From Ricinus communis (Eukaryota > Streptophyta > Magnoliopsida > Malpighiales > Euphorbiaceae): a DNA stretch of 64,000 nucleotides. Below the pieces are notes generated by a model. It searched no databases. It saw only the letters and a program-made list of their open reading frames with translations, and was not told the DNA's origin. The stretch is taken from positions 21,081,626-21,145,625 of the forward strand of contig NC_063261.1 in the NCBI RefSeq assembly GCF_019578655.1, written 5' to 3'. Position numbers and translations under genes: made by a program. Below are positions 23,701 through 37,434 of this stretch, one piece after another; position 1 is the first letter of the stretch; each line of letters begins with the position of its first letter.

Positions 23701-26111
23701 TTACATGCTCTCCTTGCAATGGTTATATTTAATTATGTCAGGGCTTTAGTCTTTCAGCTTAGTGTCGTCAGCAAATGATGGATTTAGACCTCCGTTTCCA
23801 ATGTAATTGTTTGTTTGACTTAAAGACCTCGCCTCGATATTCTTCATTAAACCTAGTATCTGGGCTTTTTCAATAAAAAGATAGTGTTTCTTATAGTGAT
23901 GTAATTATTTCTCAGGTTGACCAACTTATTGGGAAAGATCATCTTCTCAAATGCAGTATTATTTTGATCAAAGCCTGGTGCTTTTATGAGAGTCGAATTC
24001 TTGGTGCTCACCATGGCTTGCTCTCAACATATGCATTAGAAATATTGGTCTTATATATCATAAATGCCTTCCATTCATCGCTACCTGGGCCTTTAGCAGT
24101 GAGTACTTCTAATTTCAAGATTTCTTTTGTGCATCTGCAGATGAGAATTAACTTTAATATTCTGTTTACAGGTACTTTATAGATTTTTGGAGTACTATAG
24201 CACTTTTGATTGGGACAACTACTGTGTCACCATTAATGGTCCTGTTGCAGTGTCTTCCCTTCCAGAAATTATGAGTAAGCAATATTAGAATGTCTAGAGA
24301 AATGGTATCAGTTACTTATTCACTTCTGAAGTTGATTTATCTTTTTGTGGTCATTGCAGCAGAGTCGCCGTATAATAATGGGAATGAGTTATTGCTCTGC
24401 CCAGAGTTTCTGAAGAGATGCAAAGAGAAATTTTCGGTTCCTATAAAAGCAGTTGAGAATGGAGGGCACGAATTTTCTATTAAGCATCTCAACATATTGG
24501 ATCCTTTAAAGGACAACAACAACTTGGGGCGTAGTGTCAGCAAAGGTATAATTAATGATACTCACCGGAGCTATGTTAGGTGATAAACATTAGTACAAGG
24601 GTTTTCTGATACTGCATATCATTTGCAAATTAACTTCTTGTAAGTTTGTAGAAACCTTGCTCTTAGGAAACTGCCACCAATTAATGGAGAAACAGTTGGT
24701 GTTGTCGGTTGGAAAATACTTTGCACATCATCCTCTACCAATAGACACAAGAATGTTTGTCTAGCAAGATGTCTGAATATTATGAAAAACAGTAGAGACC
24801 TTCTATATCTATAGATGTACATTAATATTATCGGATATGTTGTACATATGTACATTAATGTTTTACATATGCGCATGAGCACATGTGTTCCCACAGACAA
24901 ACACTCATGCATACACGTGTATATTATGTTTGCAGTTTGAAGTCATGAAGTCCCTGGCGTAAATGATCAATTCTATAAACTAGTTAGCTCATAAATTTCA
25001 TCCATTCTTACAGGCAATTTCCACCGTATAAAATGTGCTCTTTCTTATGGAGCTCAAAGACTTGGAGAAATCCTTGTGCTACCAGGAGAAAACATGGGTG
25101 CAGGACTGGAAATTTTTTTTATAAATACTTTGGACCGGAATGGGAGGGGAGAAAGGCCAGATACACTAGTTCCTGTACCCACCTTTGGCACTGGAAGATC
25201 TGAGGCATTTGATCTCAGTGGAGACTATGACAATCACTATAGTGGTCTACTACAGGGCCAGTGGTACCACAAGTATTCCCTGCCTGTTTCTCCCGAGATG
25301 ACTCCCCCGTCATCACCTTCTCAAATCCAGCAAAGCTTTACTTGGGACAGACTGTCCCAATTGCTGAGATGCAAGCAGAATTTTTTGTCTCAAAGAGGTA
25401 CTAATGTATTTGTCCCAAGAGTGCCACATCGTCATCCTTATGCTCCAAAGGTATATGCCACTGCTTCTACTTCTGATGAAAAGGGGAAGTCACAAGGAAC
25501 AGGCACATACATTCCTAATGTGGTAAATCTAAATTTTGCTGTTTTTCTTGATCTGTTAAATTGACTGAGCTTGTAGACTCTAAACCAAGACCAAAAGATA
25601 GGAAAATTCTTGAATTTTGCAGAGCCATCATCCTCGCAAAGATATGATGTCATGGATGAGGTCGAAGAATCCAGATTCTCTAACTCATAGTTCATTAAAT
25701 TCACCTAGAAAGGCTGAGATAGTTGAAGGTGGCCCAGGAGCAAAGAGTGATAATTATTGCTGCCTTGATCTGTCGTTTGATCAATACAAAGCAGGAGAAG
25801 AAAACAGGGAGAACGGCAGCTGCACAGTTCTTTCACTGGATCAATTCCCACTTCTTCCCTCCCTTGAAAAGTCGGTGACATCAGAAATCAATCAGTCCAG
25901 TCATCCCATCTTGCAGTCCACGCATGCCAAGGAATACTCTACCTCCTCAAGAAATATCCCGACTGGAACTTTCAGGCATAATCCATTCCCAGTGGCACTA
26001 CCTTCATCAGTGACAGGAAGGCAAACAGAATCTGGAGTTTCTACCACTTTGGAGATCATGCCTGCTAGCTCGGAAATGGGAATGCTGAAGCAACAAAAAT
26101 CATTAGACTGA
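20649..26111 (+). CDS. PAP/OAS1-type nucleotidyltransferase domain protein
   Basis: Exons 20649-20873, 21841-22020, 23135-23227, 23916-24098, 24172-24274, 24360-24545, 25014-25522 and 25623-26111 give 655 aa. The N-terminal half is a nucleotidyltransferase fold: GSVPLKTYLPDGDIDLT carries the G-S motif and the D-x-D metal-binding aspartates. The substrate-binding part follows (KAWCFYESRILGAHHGLLSTYALE, LGRSVSKGNFHRI). The C-terminal ~300 residues are Ser/Pro-rich and look disordered. This matches the plant family of poly(A)-polymerase/OAS1-like proteins, which in Arabidopsis has several members of little-known function. Substrate is unknown; RNA 3' nucleotide addition is possible by fold only. 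The exon 6 acceptor is a NAGNAG (gcagcag). Convergent with the alpha-galactosidase gene. Confidence 0.9.
20926..20964 (+). repeat. 24-bp tandem duplication in intron 1
   Basis: atatgcaatagttcctttt occurs at 20926 and, less its first base or two, about 24 bp later. Small and intronic. Confidence 0.6.
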
Positions 26112-26800
26112 TACAGGTATATACAGCATTCTCTCGTATTAATGTCCTCAAAACCATATACGATCTTCTATAAGTTATTGATGTGGGAATTGTTACAGTG
26201 AAACGATTCAAGGTGAAAGATGGAGCCAACAGTAGAACAGAAAGACTGATGAATATTTTGTTATGTAGATCTTTGCCTCCATAGAGATGCCCATCTCAGA
26301 AGTATTCAATACTAATTCTGCTTTTGCTTTTGGTTCTCCCTTTCTGGCCTCGCATCCTTTTTGCTAAATCAACATTAACTGCTTGTAGAGGCTGGCTAAT
26401 TTGAACTTCTTCCACCCCTTTTTGGGTGATTTAAGTAGGAAAATGTAATTAACTTTTATATTACAATATACCCCTCAAAAAAAAGAAAGAAAGAAAGAGA
26501 GAAAGACTAATGAAGCTTTGGCTATACTTGTTACTGGAAATTAGAAATTAAGGAAAAAGATGAACAGCTGCCCTGGGGAACACTCAGTTGGATTCCTTTC
26601 ACCATGCAGGACTAAGAAAGGGAACTATTTTAATAGCACCATAATGCATAATTGCGCTAGAATTTATTGTCTATACATGTTCCAACAATGTTTTATAAGT
26701 TCCAATCCAAGTTTTTACACACTCACTCGATGCACTAAAGTTGAAGCATATACCCACAAGTGGAATCACACCATGAACTGAACTAGACATGTACAAGAAA
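26112..26800. other. convergent 3' UTR region
   Basis: It lies between the ends of two convergent genes. It contains an A/G-rich simple repeat at about 26475-26505 (aaagaaagaaagaaagagag). No coding signal. Confidence 0.6.
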
Positions 26801-29800
26801 CTAACTTTCAGCAGGCAAAACCGTCTTCGGAGTAAAGGTATACATTGCGCAATCATGTGCATCAACTCGCGTACCAAATGATGCCACAGAGTCTCCTGTA
26901 ATGTCTTTGTGCTGCAAGCAAAAGTGATAAATAATAAATATGCTGAAAGTATGAATGGAAGTCGACAAAACTCAGCAAGTCCTCCAAACACACATTACTT
27001 GGTGACTTAATTGATTAAAACATCTGAAGTTATAATATCTAACCCAAGTTAAATTTAGAACTTTAAATTGACACGAATCTCAGCAAGCTTAGCCATGCAA
27101 CCATGGGACAACTTAATGCTCCCAATTATAGATTTTAGGAGGACTTGAAAGGATTCTGATAATGCAACGGAAGAACTAAAACGTCAGTTAAATAAAGTAT
27201 GAGACTAAAACATAACGCTGTGTAGGATACTAGGATATCATTGATTCTTTGCCATGCATGATTATAGAAAAGGGTTTTGTAAAAGGGTTGCTGATAGATC
27301 CTGCTTAAATCTATGCAATTCAATTTCCTCACCTGCCACAGGTCTCGCACTGCGACACTGGTGCCAGATTCGAGCCCAAGTGCATCCCATCTAGCTGTAA
27401 TAGTTGCAGCTTTTGAACAACGATTCCAGAGAACAACAGCCATGCGATGTCCAGACAAAGGGCCTGCCCAGACCTGGAAATAATAACTACTACTTCAATA
27501 ACTGGGTTAAGATTTGAATTGAAACGAGACCAGGTTACCAAATAAACAATTATTAGCCAGATGCATTGCAGTATATAGAATATAGACCTAGCCTCATTTC
27601 TGCACTAAGCAACTGTTGCATTTCCAAAGAAACAAATGAGTGAAAATTAGCTCTTTTCAATTAAAACCCCACATAAAGGCAAGGCAGTTCTTGTCTTAGA
27701 TCATAGAAGACACAGGATGACGTGACAAGATTTGAATGCGAAACTATCAACTACTGAGCCTAGTTCAGGTGTAGTTTTGTTGAATCTACTACAAACACAT
27801 GCAAGAGGCAGGACCTGTAGGCAACCATCTGTTCCAGAAGCTTGAACTTTCCTTCCCTGAACCCCAAGCGAGTCTACAAAAGAATCAAAATCCTTTTTTG
27901 GTTATTATTACAGGCATATTACACTGAAGAAACGATAATATAGTAATCTGCCAGAAAAAAATGGAAATGGTATCAAAATATTCCTTAAACAAGTTAGACA
28001 GATATCAAATTCACCTTGGTTTACAGCAATGACTTCCTTATTTGTTAGAATCTCATAAGTTTCTGCTGTCATGTTTCTTACATCACAACCAATCAAAAGT
28101 GGGGCCTGCATGTGCAAGCTCACAATAAGTTCAAACTTCCCTGAGAACCGACATCAAATACCAAACAAGTGCAGAAGGATAAGATAATCATATTTGTACA
28201 CATTACATTGATCAAACCAAATTCGCATGGTTCTTCTGAATACTTTATTCAACTAAAGAAAGCCTTAACCAAAATTATATGGAATGGGCCACATGATATT
28301 TGTTTCAGTTGCTTAGCTCTATCAAATATGTTTCCATACTGTATTATCACCTTCATAACAATCGTACAAAAATGTAAGAGATGAAAATAACTAAAGCACT
28401 GTGCTGGTTATCTTTCTGGCACAAGAAAAAAGAAAGAAAAAAAGAAGAAGATTGTCAACTCAAGCATACATCCCAAAGCTAAATGAGTAAAAGAAACAGA
28501 CTTCAGAGGTCAGACCTTCATCAGAGCCCAGATGCTGAAATGAGCACGATACTCCTGGTAGGTCATGCCTCCATTGCCAACTTCCAACATATCCGGATCT
28601 GCCCAGGTAAAGCAACATAGAAAATAAGATAAAATATTTGGGAACTACAGCTGAGCCTTCATACAAATATGTTTTGAAAAGGCAAGTTCTTACCGTTCCA
28701 TCCACCAGGTCCTGCATAGGCTGCCCATTTATCATTCAGATCAGCTATGGTGGTCATGCTAAACAATAGATGAAGACTCAATCAGTATGACAACCAAGAA
28801 AAATTATCTATAGTTAGTACTACGAATCAGATAGTTATAGAAACTAAAAATATGCTCAAAATCTTAGGACCAAAACTGTGGCAGTGCTGCCAGCTGGCGT
28901 TTAGGTATTCAATAATTTATCAAAGTAATTGTGTTATAGAATGAGCTCTAGCCTAGAGGGCTGGCTAAATAAAGCAAGACATTTGGTAATTAAGCAGCAA
29001 ACTCCCTATGATTCTCCATTTTATTTATCATTCATTGCTTCATACAATTTGATTTTTCATCTATGCAACGTTCATGAGGTGGCCTGTTACTACAGAAGTT
29101 ATTCAACTTCATTTTCTTTTAACAGAATACAACCATAACGGCAGACTAAATCCGCAGTTCAATGGGAAGGGACTAGACTTATTTACTCCAGGAATAAAAG
29201 GAAATCCTGTTCCAAGCCATCAAAAGCAACTGGCCTTACAAACTAGATATTGAAGCCTGCTTAGCACAACGTATATTTTGAACATTTTCAGAGTCCAGGA
29301 GACTAACCTTACCCATGAATCATTAATGTCATCTGTTGTGCGCCAGCTATTACCAACTTTTCCAGCCCACAGAGCAGGGTCGTCAACACCCCTGTCAAAA
29401 CCAAAATAAAGGAGTCAACATTAATCTCATAACCCCAAAAAAGAAACAATTAGGGAAATTAGATGGAGTAATGCTTTACCATTCACAAAGTGAATAGAAA
29501 ATTGTACGACCAGATGCATTTAGAGCATCACGCATTGGTGGGTACCTAGAAATTATCGAAGTTACATAAGTTGAGCTTAAGGTGCCTAGTGATAGTTGTA
29601 CAAAAACTTAAACAAGACTAGGGTAGAGATGACACCTTTCTTTTGGTTTGATACCGAGATTAAAACAGTTGTCGTACTTTAGATAATCCACGCCCTGATA
29701 ACACAATGCTAAGCATTAACTTGAAATAATAGTCTCCAACCATAAAATATCAGGTCTTTGAGAGTGATCCCCTGCACTAAAAGTTCTGATTTGAAATTCT

Positions 29801-32314
29801 CACACAAAATGTTTATTCTGACTTCAGCCTGAATGGACCAATATATGGAGAATGCATTTTCTTCATGTTATACTTGATGTGTTTAACAATATATAGAATG
29901 CCATTTTGAGATCTCCAAAAAAAATAACCATTAAGTTTTAATCATGAATTAAGTGATGACTCGAGAGTCAAGACTCTCAGCTATGACCCAATACTCTCTT
30001 CATTCTTGTAGTTTTTGCTTTTTAATTAATAAATTAACGCATTGCTTCAAAGAGGCAATGTAAAATACAAATATGAATACAAACTTGTTCATCTCCATCC
30101 ACATGCAAATGCACCTATGTAATGAATCATTCAGTAGGCCTTCAACCAACATTCAGGATAGGATAATAAAGAACTAACCCAAGAAGCAAACAGATCAGCA
30201 TCATCTTCTTCGTGGTGAAGTGACCCTGGTCGAACTTGACATGTAAAAATCCTATAGAAATGAAGTTTGGTGAGTCCATAGAGTGAATGGATATCGAAAC
30301 AGCAGTGACCATAATGAATGATCTGTCTCCAGCTTCTGAACAAATGCTAGAAAATTATCCTACCCAGCATCAGAATAGATACCAAGCTTGAGGCCTTTCC
30401 CATGTATATAATCAGCAAGAGCTTTGATTCCTGATGGAAAGGTTTTAGGATCAGGGACTAATTGACCCTGTGAAACACCAAATAAGTCATAGTCAGGGAC
30501 TGAGATGATTATTAGCTTTCGGAGTCCTATGCTTTTTGGACTTCTCCATCTTTTTTATGTGTTTATGGGAGAGGGGAATAAGGGCTTTCAAATTATTATT
30601 CTATGCTTTCTTCTGCAAACTAGTTACTGCATGTTGGGAGTTTAAAACTGTCACTTAGCAACTAGTAACATGCTTGTGTGCTCCCAGAAAATCACTATAT
30701 TGGAAGAAGAATAAAAAGGAGAAAAAAGAAAATAAACTGCTCCCATCATACTAAGCTGCATTTTTATTTTTGGTTGGGAGTAGATAATCCAGTGAAACAT
30801 TAGACGTCACTACAAACTGACAAAAGGTAGCAAAAATTATTTCCTAATATAGATATGTTCTGCATCAGATCTGTCATAGCTGTTACAAATTACTGGATAA
30901 GACATAAAATTTGGAAAGGTTAATAGGATCCAACAGACCTTCGCGTCTCTCGTTGCTGCAGACCAGCAATCATCTGCATCCCATAAAATGGAATAAGACT
31001 AAAAGAGACGGAAAAGCTAAGTCACAGAAACGATTTGAAACAAGCAGGAATTATACCTATATTGACATACACATAACCTAAATCAGCCAAGCCAGTTGAG
31101 ATAAGTGCATCAGCTGTCAAAGGTAAAGTCAAATGTTAGCATTTCTGAAGGAGTTCCCAATTAGGAAAATAAGACATGAAGACAATCCTAAGAGTTATAT
31201 CATAACTCTAAGGATAGCCTACATGTGATTTAGGCACCATATTCGTGTATCAAGTGATGGTCAATCAACTGCATACAAAAAGACATTCAAATTGGACATA
31301 TAGTCATCAATTTTAATGAACAAACTTTCATGAAGCAAGTCCCTTAAAGCAAGCAACAAATTTATGGCATGATTAGAAAATCCATCGAGTTCACATATGA
31401 GGTGCCTTTATGCAAACATAGTTTTACAAAACCAGTACATATTCTTCCTCTTCAGTTCATTCTTCTTTTCCTTCTACTTTACTCTTTCAATTTACATACT
31501 CACAGTTTACAGCTACTCGACCATGTGAGTCTGAGCCAGCATACCCCCAGTTCTTCTCACTTACTTATAGACCCCAAGATAAATCATGTATATCAAACTT
31601 TAGATTTTCAACAATCTAATAACATAATTCATTTATTCAACACCAGCATAAATGACAAAAGAAAAAAAATGAAATGTGAAAACAAGAAGAAATCAAAATT
31701 CACCTGTTTCCTTGATGACAGTTTCATTGATATTACAAGCAAAGAAATTCCAGCTATTCCATCTGCGAGGACATTTGTAACAACACAAAATCAAACACCA
31801 GAAGATACAAAATCATTGCACAGGCTGAAATTTTTGACAGATGTTACAATTGTTGAGTCCACATAGTTTTTTTTTTATAAAAAAACAGAGGGACGCAGAC
31901 AGAGGGAGAGAGAGAAAAGGTATTTCTCGATCATATACGCATACACTAACATCCATACACTCTCAGAACTTTATGATCCTACCAGTACCTACATCTATAA
32001 ACTTAAAAAAATTGCAAAATTTCATCAAAAAGCGCTTCCTTTAGTATGATAAAGAAAAATAAATAAGTAAATAAGAAAGTCGGGGGAGAGAGAGACCCCA
32101 TTTGAGGAGTTCGAGCCAAGCCATTGTTGAGCTGAAAAGTTCCATACTTTGAAGTGTCAAAAATGTTATGAAACAATTTGTTATATCCAAAACTCCCTTT
32201 CTGATAGCTCTGCAAAAGTGGAACTTCTCTCCCTGCAATTGCCACTCGAAGTGCCCATAAAAATAGAGAAATACCCACCAAATACAAAGAGCAAGAATTG
32301 CTTCTGTTCTCCAT
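26801..32314 (-). CDS. alpha-galactosidase, GH27, secreted
   Basis: Fifteen minus-strand exons: 32314-32097, 31762-31704, 31113-31057, 30973-30939, 30467-30364, 30251-30179, 29694-29636, 29545-29480, 29391-29308, 28758-28694, 28598-28516, 28105-28015, 27873-27815, 27473-27333, 26911-26801. They give 434 aa. It hydrolyses terminal alpha-1,6-galactose from raffinose-family sugars, galactomannan or galactolipid. An N-terminal signal segment ([20 protein letters not shown]) points to apoplast or vacuole. Family blocks: [47 protein letters not shown] (catalytic nucleophile Asp), [11 protein letters not shown] (acid/base Asp), [34 protein letters not shown] resembles the Arabidopsis AGAL3-like group. 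Exon 9 must use the second of two adjacent donors to keep frame. No breaks. Confidence 0.95.
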
Positions 32315-33994
32315 GAATGATTACTTACTAGTAACTAAAAACTACCCTTTCTGTGTTTGCTCTTTTAATTTCAAAGCTCTCAAATTAGAAAAATTTTAAG
32401 CAAAATAATATAAACACACCCAAAACAGAGACAAAAAGATAGAGCCTTTTGGAAAATTATAATTATGCTTTGTACTATTTGCCACTCTAAAAACAAGTAA
32501 ACATCAAATTTTTTTCTTCTTAAATTCCTTGATTGATTAATTAATTAATTAATTAGACAATGGATGAGGGTTATGATATAATTTAGCTTAGTTATTACAC
32601 TTGATCCGCTAAAATATATTAATTAATCTTGCGCTTCTTTTATGTTTAATAATTTATTAGCTCTTCCTTTAATCTTAAGACAGCTAAACTCTAATGGAGG
32701 ATTCTAGACGTCTTAGAACAATATCCATTGAATAACTTATAACTAACTAAATAGTTTATATTTACTCTATTTAATACTTTTTTCTATAGGAGTTTGACCT
32801 TTTGATATAACAAATTAATATATGTTTATCAAATTCTGATCTTGATTAAATCAATATAGGCCATCATCCTTAAAATGATTAATAGCATTTATGTAAATGG
32901 TTTTCTTTTTTTGTTTTTTTCTTTTTATGTTCATTTTCATATAATATTATATTATATAAAAAATAATTTTTTTAAAAAATATCATATAATTTATCGCTTT
33001 TACATTTGATAAGCGGTATTTTTTATATTAAAAAAGTAATATATATTTTATTTTTTAATATTTTTTAGATAAATTTATTTTTTTATTTTTAGATTATTAA
33101 ATATTAATAAAAATATAATTTTTAATAAAATTAATATTTTTATATAATTTATCATCTGACTATATATTGTCTACTTATAATAAATTGCTAAAATATATTT
33201 AAGTTCAATTAAATTCAAAAAATAAAATCTTAATATATTTATAAATTCTACAATACAACATTGTATATAAAAATATAATTTAGTGATGGTTTAAATTAAA
33301 TACATATAAAATTATAAAAAAGTAATAAATATATAAATATATATCTAAACAATACTAAAAAAATAAAACACATAATATTTTTTTAATACGAAAAATATCT
33401 ATATTTCTCAAATGAAAATATACTAAATTATAGAGTAATTTTTTGGAACATTAGTCTTATATAAATGATTTCATTTTTGTTTTGAAGAAAAAAAGAATAA
33501 AGTTGTTTCCTAACATAAAGTAGCTTATTTTCTTTATGTGAATTAAATTGGTCCTATGTTATGCCCAACTTGTTAGGTTTAAGGAGGAAGAGGAAGAAGA
33601 AGATTATTGTTACAAAGAAACTCAGTCGAAGGGTAAAACAATTGAGTTGCTCAAAAAGAAAATCAAGGATGAAAAATGTTGTATCCCACTCTTTTTATCT
33701 TCATCTTCATCTTGTCCTGTGTGTTTCTCTATTTTCTTTTTTTAGAAATGCTAATTGATTAATTGAAGAAGATGAGTTCTTTTACAATCAAAGTATTATA
33801 TGTTTAGCCTCCTTTTATTTAACAAAAAGTATATTTATCAACAATAGACAATCCAACAACAGGCTACTATTAAACTGTTGAAAAAGGTTTTAGAGAATTT
33901 TTAAATGAAGAATTTCTAATATTAAAAATATTAGTGTTACTATGTGTACATATAAAATTATTTTAAAAGATAATATCAAAGCTGTTAGAGATAC
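32315..33994. other. intergenic, very AT-rich
   Basis: It holds the alpha-galactosidase promoter side and then long A/T tracts (about 32930-33480). Open frames at 33548-33758 read from A/G-rich simple sequence and are not supported as genes. Confidence 0.5.
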
Positions 33995-35279
33995 TGATAT
34001 GTCTTTTTTAGTACTCGCAAGTGCACGAACCGTTCCTATAGTAAGGGTAAGTTCACCACGAGGTCGATCTCTCAAGAAACTATGAGGCCACTTATTATAA
34101 AGACTACTTATCAACACAAAGCAATAAAAGTAAATCTAAACACTCTAAATCGTATATTTGAGATGATAATGGTCATAAAGTAAAGTAACTAAATAATAAA
34201 TAAATATGCAATGCAAATGGAAATGCTTATGATCTAAAACTATATGCTAAAAATAGTATTTAATCTAGCCATTTACTTAGTAATCTCCTTGTTTTACTTT
34301 AAGCCTGATCTAATGAATGAGATGGTGATGTGCCTTTTCCCTAAATCACTCAAGCTAATGATGCAATTTAGGTTTCTTATACCAACATAGATTAAAGTAA
34401 AGATGATGTTTCTAATACTTTTAAACCTAAAGATTTTCATAACAATTACTATTGCTAAATTAATATGATGGTTAACTAACAATAATAACTGAAATTAATA
34501 AAGATATGAAGGTAAAGAAATCATTCATTAAATAAATAAATAACAAAGTTCATGCAAAGTAAAAAGACTAAACTAAATACTTATGAAAACTAGCCTAACA
34601 TATTTAACCCGATGATCATGGTATTAAATAGAAAGACATAAAATAATAAAATAAAAAGCTCCCTCAAGATCCAGAATTTCTTCAAGTATGAAGAAGATTG
34701 GTCCTCAGTCTCCACTTCTTGAAAAGCTCCTTAGATCCTCAAAGAACAATGAAAACTAAAACTAAAGTGTTTATGAAAAACTGTAGAGAATTATGGAGAG
34801 AATAATGGTTGCAGGTGTAGAGAGCAGGTAGGAGAAAACTCCCCTCCTTCTTCTTTTCCTTCCTTGTTCCTTGCAGAGATTTATATAGAGGAGAGTCCTC
34901 CTCTAAATAAATCTCTCTAGAGATGAGTATACTAATATAAGTCTATCTAAGAGATAAGACTTAAAGTATCTTAATCTCCACCAAATACTATTCCATAAAT
35001 AACTCTTAATATAAATCCTAATAATTACACAAAATGACTAAAATATCCCTTGGGCCTCATAATTAGCAGTCCATGCGTCTTAATCTTGGGCCTTGACATG
35101 CATATGTCCTATTAAGCTTCTTTTAGCTCAATATTTTTCTCTTTTTGCTAATATTTCTAAAAATAGACAATTAAACTTAAGTGAGGCAAAATCACATATT
35201 TTCACCATTTTATATATAAAAATATATTATTAAAGTTTTAAAATACTCTTAAATATCTATACATAATTTGGACCGATCA
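33995..35279. mobile_element. probable solo LTR or short non-autonomous LTR element
   Basis: The segment begins TGATATGTC and ends GACCGATCA, with TG...CA termini. It is flanked by gatac (33990-33994) and aatac (35280-35284), a 4/5 match that fits a decayed target duplication. The early part reads gtactcgcaagtgcacgaac...gaggtcgatctctcaagaaact, a pattern I associate with repeated plant LTR sequences. It has no coding capacity. Length about 1.29 kb. Boundaries are inference. Confidence 0.45.
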
Positions 35280-37434
35280 AATACCTAAAGCAAGACTAAA
35301 TTTTAATATGGAAAAGACAGTTGAAACTTTATGTTTTATAATTAATATTATATTAAATACAATTTGAGTTTGAATTGGGAAAATAATTATATTATAGTTA
35401 AAGAATTATTTTATTTTATAATTTACTTTTTTTTTTTTGGAAATTGCAAATCCATCAACAAACTTGTTGATTAAAAATATAGTTTCAATGTTTGAGTGTC
35501 TCAATGCTTTTAATCTCCTTAAAAAAGAAGTTGACTATTGGATGTATTATTTTAGATTATAATTACCAAATACACATTATCTTGTGTGAACGTCTTTACA
35601 ATCTCATACATATTTTATAAATTGTTTAATTTCAAGATTACGTGTGCACCATGCTACAATTATATATCTACATCTAATCAACAAATGGATCAAAATTACA
35701 TTCTTACTTAATGTCAATAATCATTGGAATATTATTAATTAGGTTAAAGAAAGAAAATCATTTGGTTCGAAATCAATAGTGTAAGGCCATAAAGGCATAA
35801 TTAACGGTCCAAGAAGGTACAAAGAGATATTCTATGTATTATTACTAATTTGGGTCAAATTTAAGTCATTGAACAAATTGTGGTTATTGCATTTTCCACC
35901 TCATAATTAAGATATGTAATTTTAATTTTCTTTCAAATTAAGTTTATGTACGATAATGACACAAAATGTATAACATAATTGCAGGTCCCAGAACAAGAAT
36001 GTTTCTGGTCAGGCCAGGCGGCTTGAATATTGCAGACGCCAATCTTGAAATTTAGACAAAGGAAAACCATATAGTTGAAAGTGTTCGAGGCAACTGTATC
36101 CTTTATTCTATGAAAATATAAAAATTTTTCCTCTTTAATATGTAAGAACTTGCATTGTGTTTTGTTGAAGGATATAAATAAATAAATATTCATAGGTTTT
36201 CATCGTATAAATGTTGGATTACGATCGCCTTTATCATAAATTATTAAATAAATTCAGTTTACTATGTCATCCGTAGATCAAATGATATGTGATATTTTTT
36301 ATTAAGTGTCATATTTGCATTGCTTGGTTATCAATTATAATGGTTAATGGTAATAAATAAACTAACCAATATAAATACAACACTTAATAAATATATAACT
36401 TTACAGGTGACTCGATCTATCTAATAATTCGTGAGGAGGAAGAGAGCCCGTTGACCCACGACTCTGGTCAGTAGTATGGTTGGAATAATGGTCATGGTCC
36501 AAAACTAGTCTTACCTAAGCAGACTGAAGTGAACCCAATGGCTAACCCTTTTTTCTCAAAAAGCTACAAAAATGGTCCCGTGAATCTAAGCCTGAGCAGT
36601 TGGGCTTAATTAACTAAACATTTTAGAAGGCAGACATATAATATTTATATTATATTTGTCTTATTAATAAGAAATTACATAGTAAGAGAATTTATACACT
36701 CCAAGAAAATTTTGTTTAATATTGAGTGAAGTTGAAAACACCAAAGTCATGTGATATGGTTCCATGAGGATCGCATTACCCATAAACTTAACCCTACTTT
36801 TAATAAAAGTTGTTGTTTGCTTTAAAGCCACATACCTTTCTTTTTCTCAGGAAAACTGTGGTCTTTTATGGTGAAAATTAGACTTAATATAAATATATAA
36901 AACATTATATAATCTTTTTTCGAAAAAAAAAAATGTGTTCCATAATATTATGGACCGCATGCTAACAAAATAATTATTTATTTACGTTCATCGTAAAAAT
37001 AATAATTCACCTAAAATAAAATTCAAAACTTTCTCTTGAAAGCAAATATTGTTCCTGTTTAAGTTCATTTTCAAATGTAGAAACAAGGAAAAAAATAATA
37101 ATTTTAACTTTTATTTTATTTTCTAACGAAACATTGCAATTTTGTTTTAATTTTGAACTTCCAGAACTGCAAAAAGATAGAAACAAAAATCTGATTGAAT
37201 TGCTGATAAAAACGAAAGGAATCAAAGATGGAAAATCTCTCAATCATCCCACTCAATAGTAACCTATAAAAATTGTAACCTATAATTTGTGTAATGATTA
37301 TATACAAAAACTGACCTTATAATAAAACCAAAAACAGAAGGAACTAAAAGACTAAAATAAACAAGTTTAGAAAGAATAATAAATAGAAATAACAGTAGAC
37401 GCGCCAAGGCCATTGAGCTTCTTCTTCCGCCCCT
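35280..37434. other. intergenic, no gene seen
   Basis: AT-rich sequence with a somewhat more balanced patch at 36410-36610. I found no conserved open frame in either strand. The minus-strand frame at 35933-36193 has no recognisable motif. Confidence 0.5.

Noticed and set aside
31369..31866. 165-aa plus-strand frame
   Set aside because: It lies mostly in an intron of the alpha-galactosidase gene and over its exon 2 in antisense; composition is Leu/Ser/Lys-rich from AT-rich DNA.
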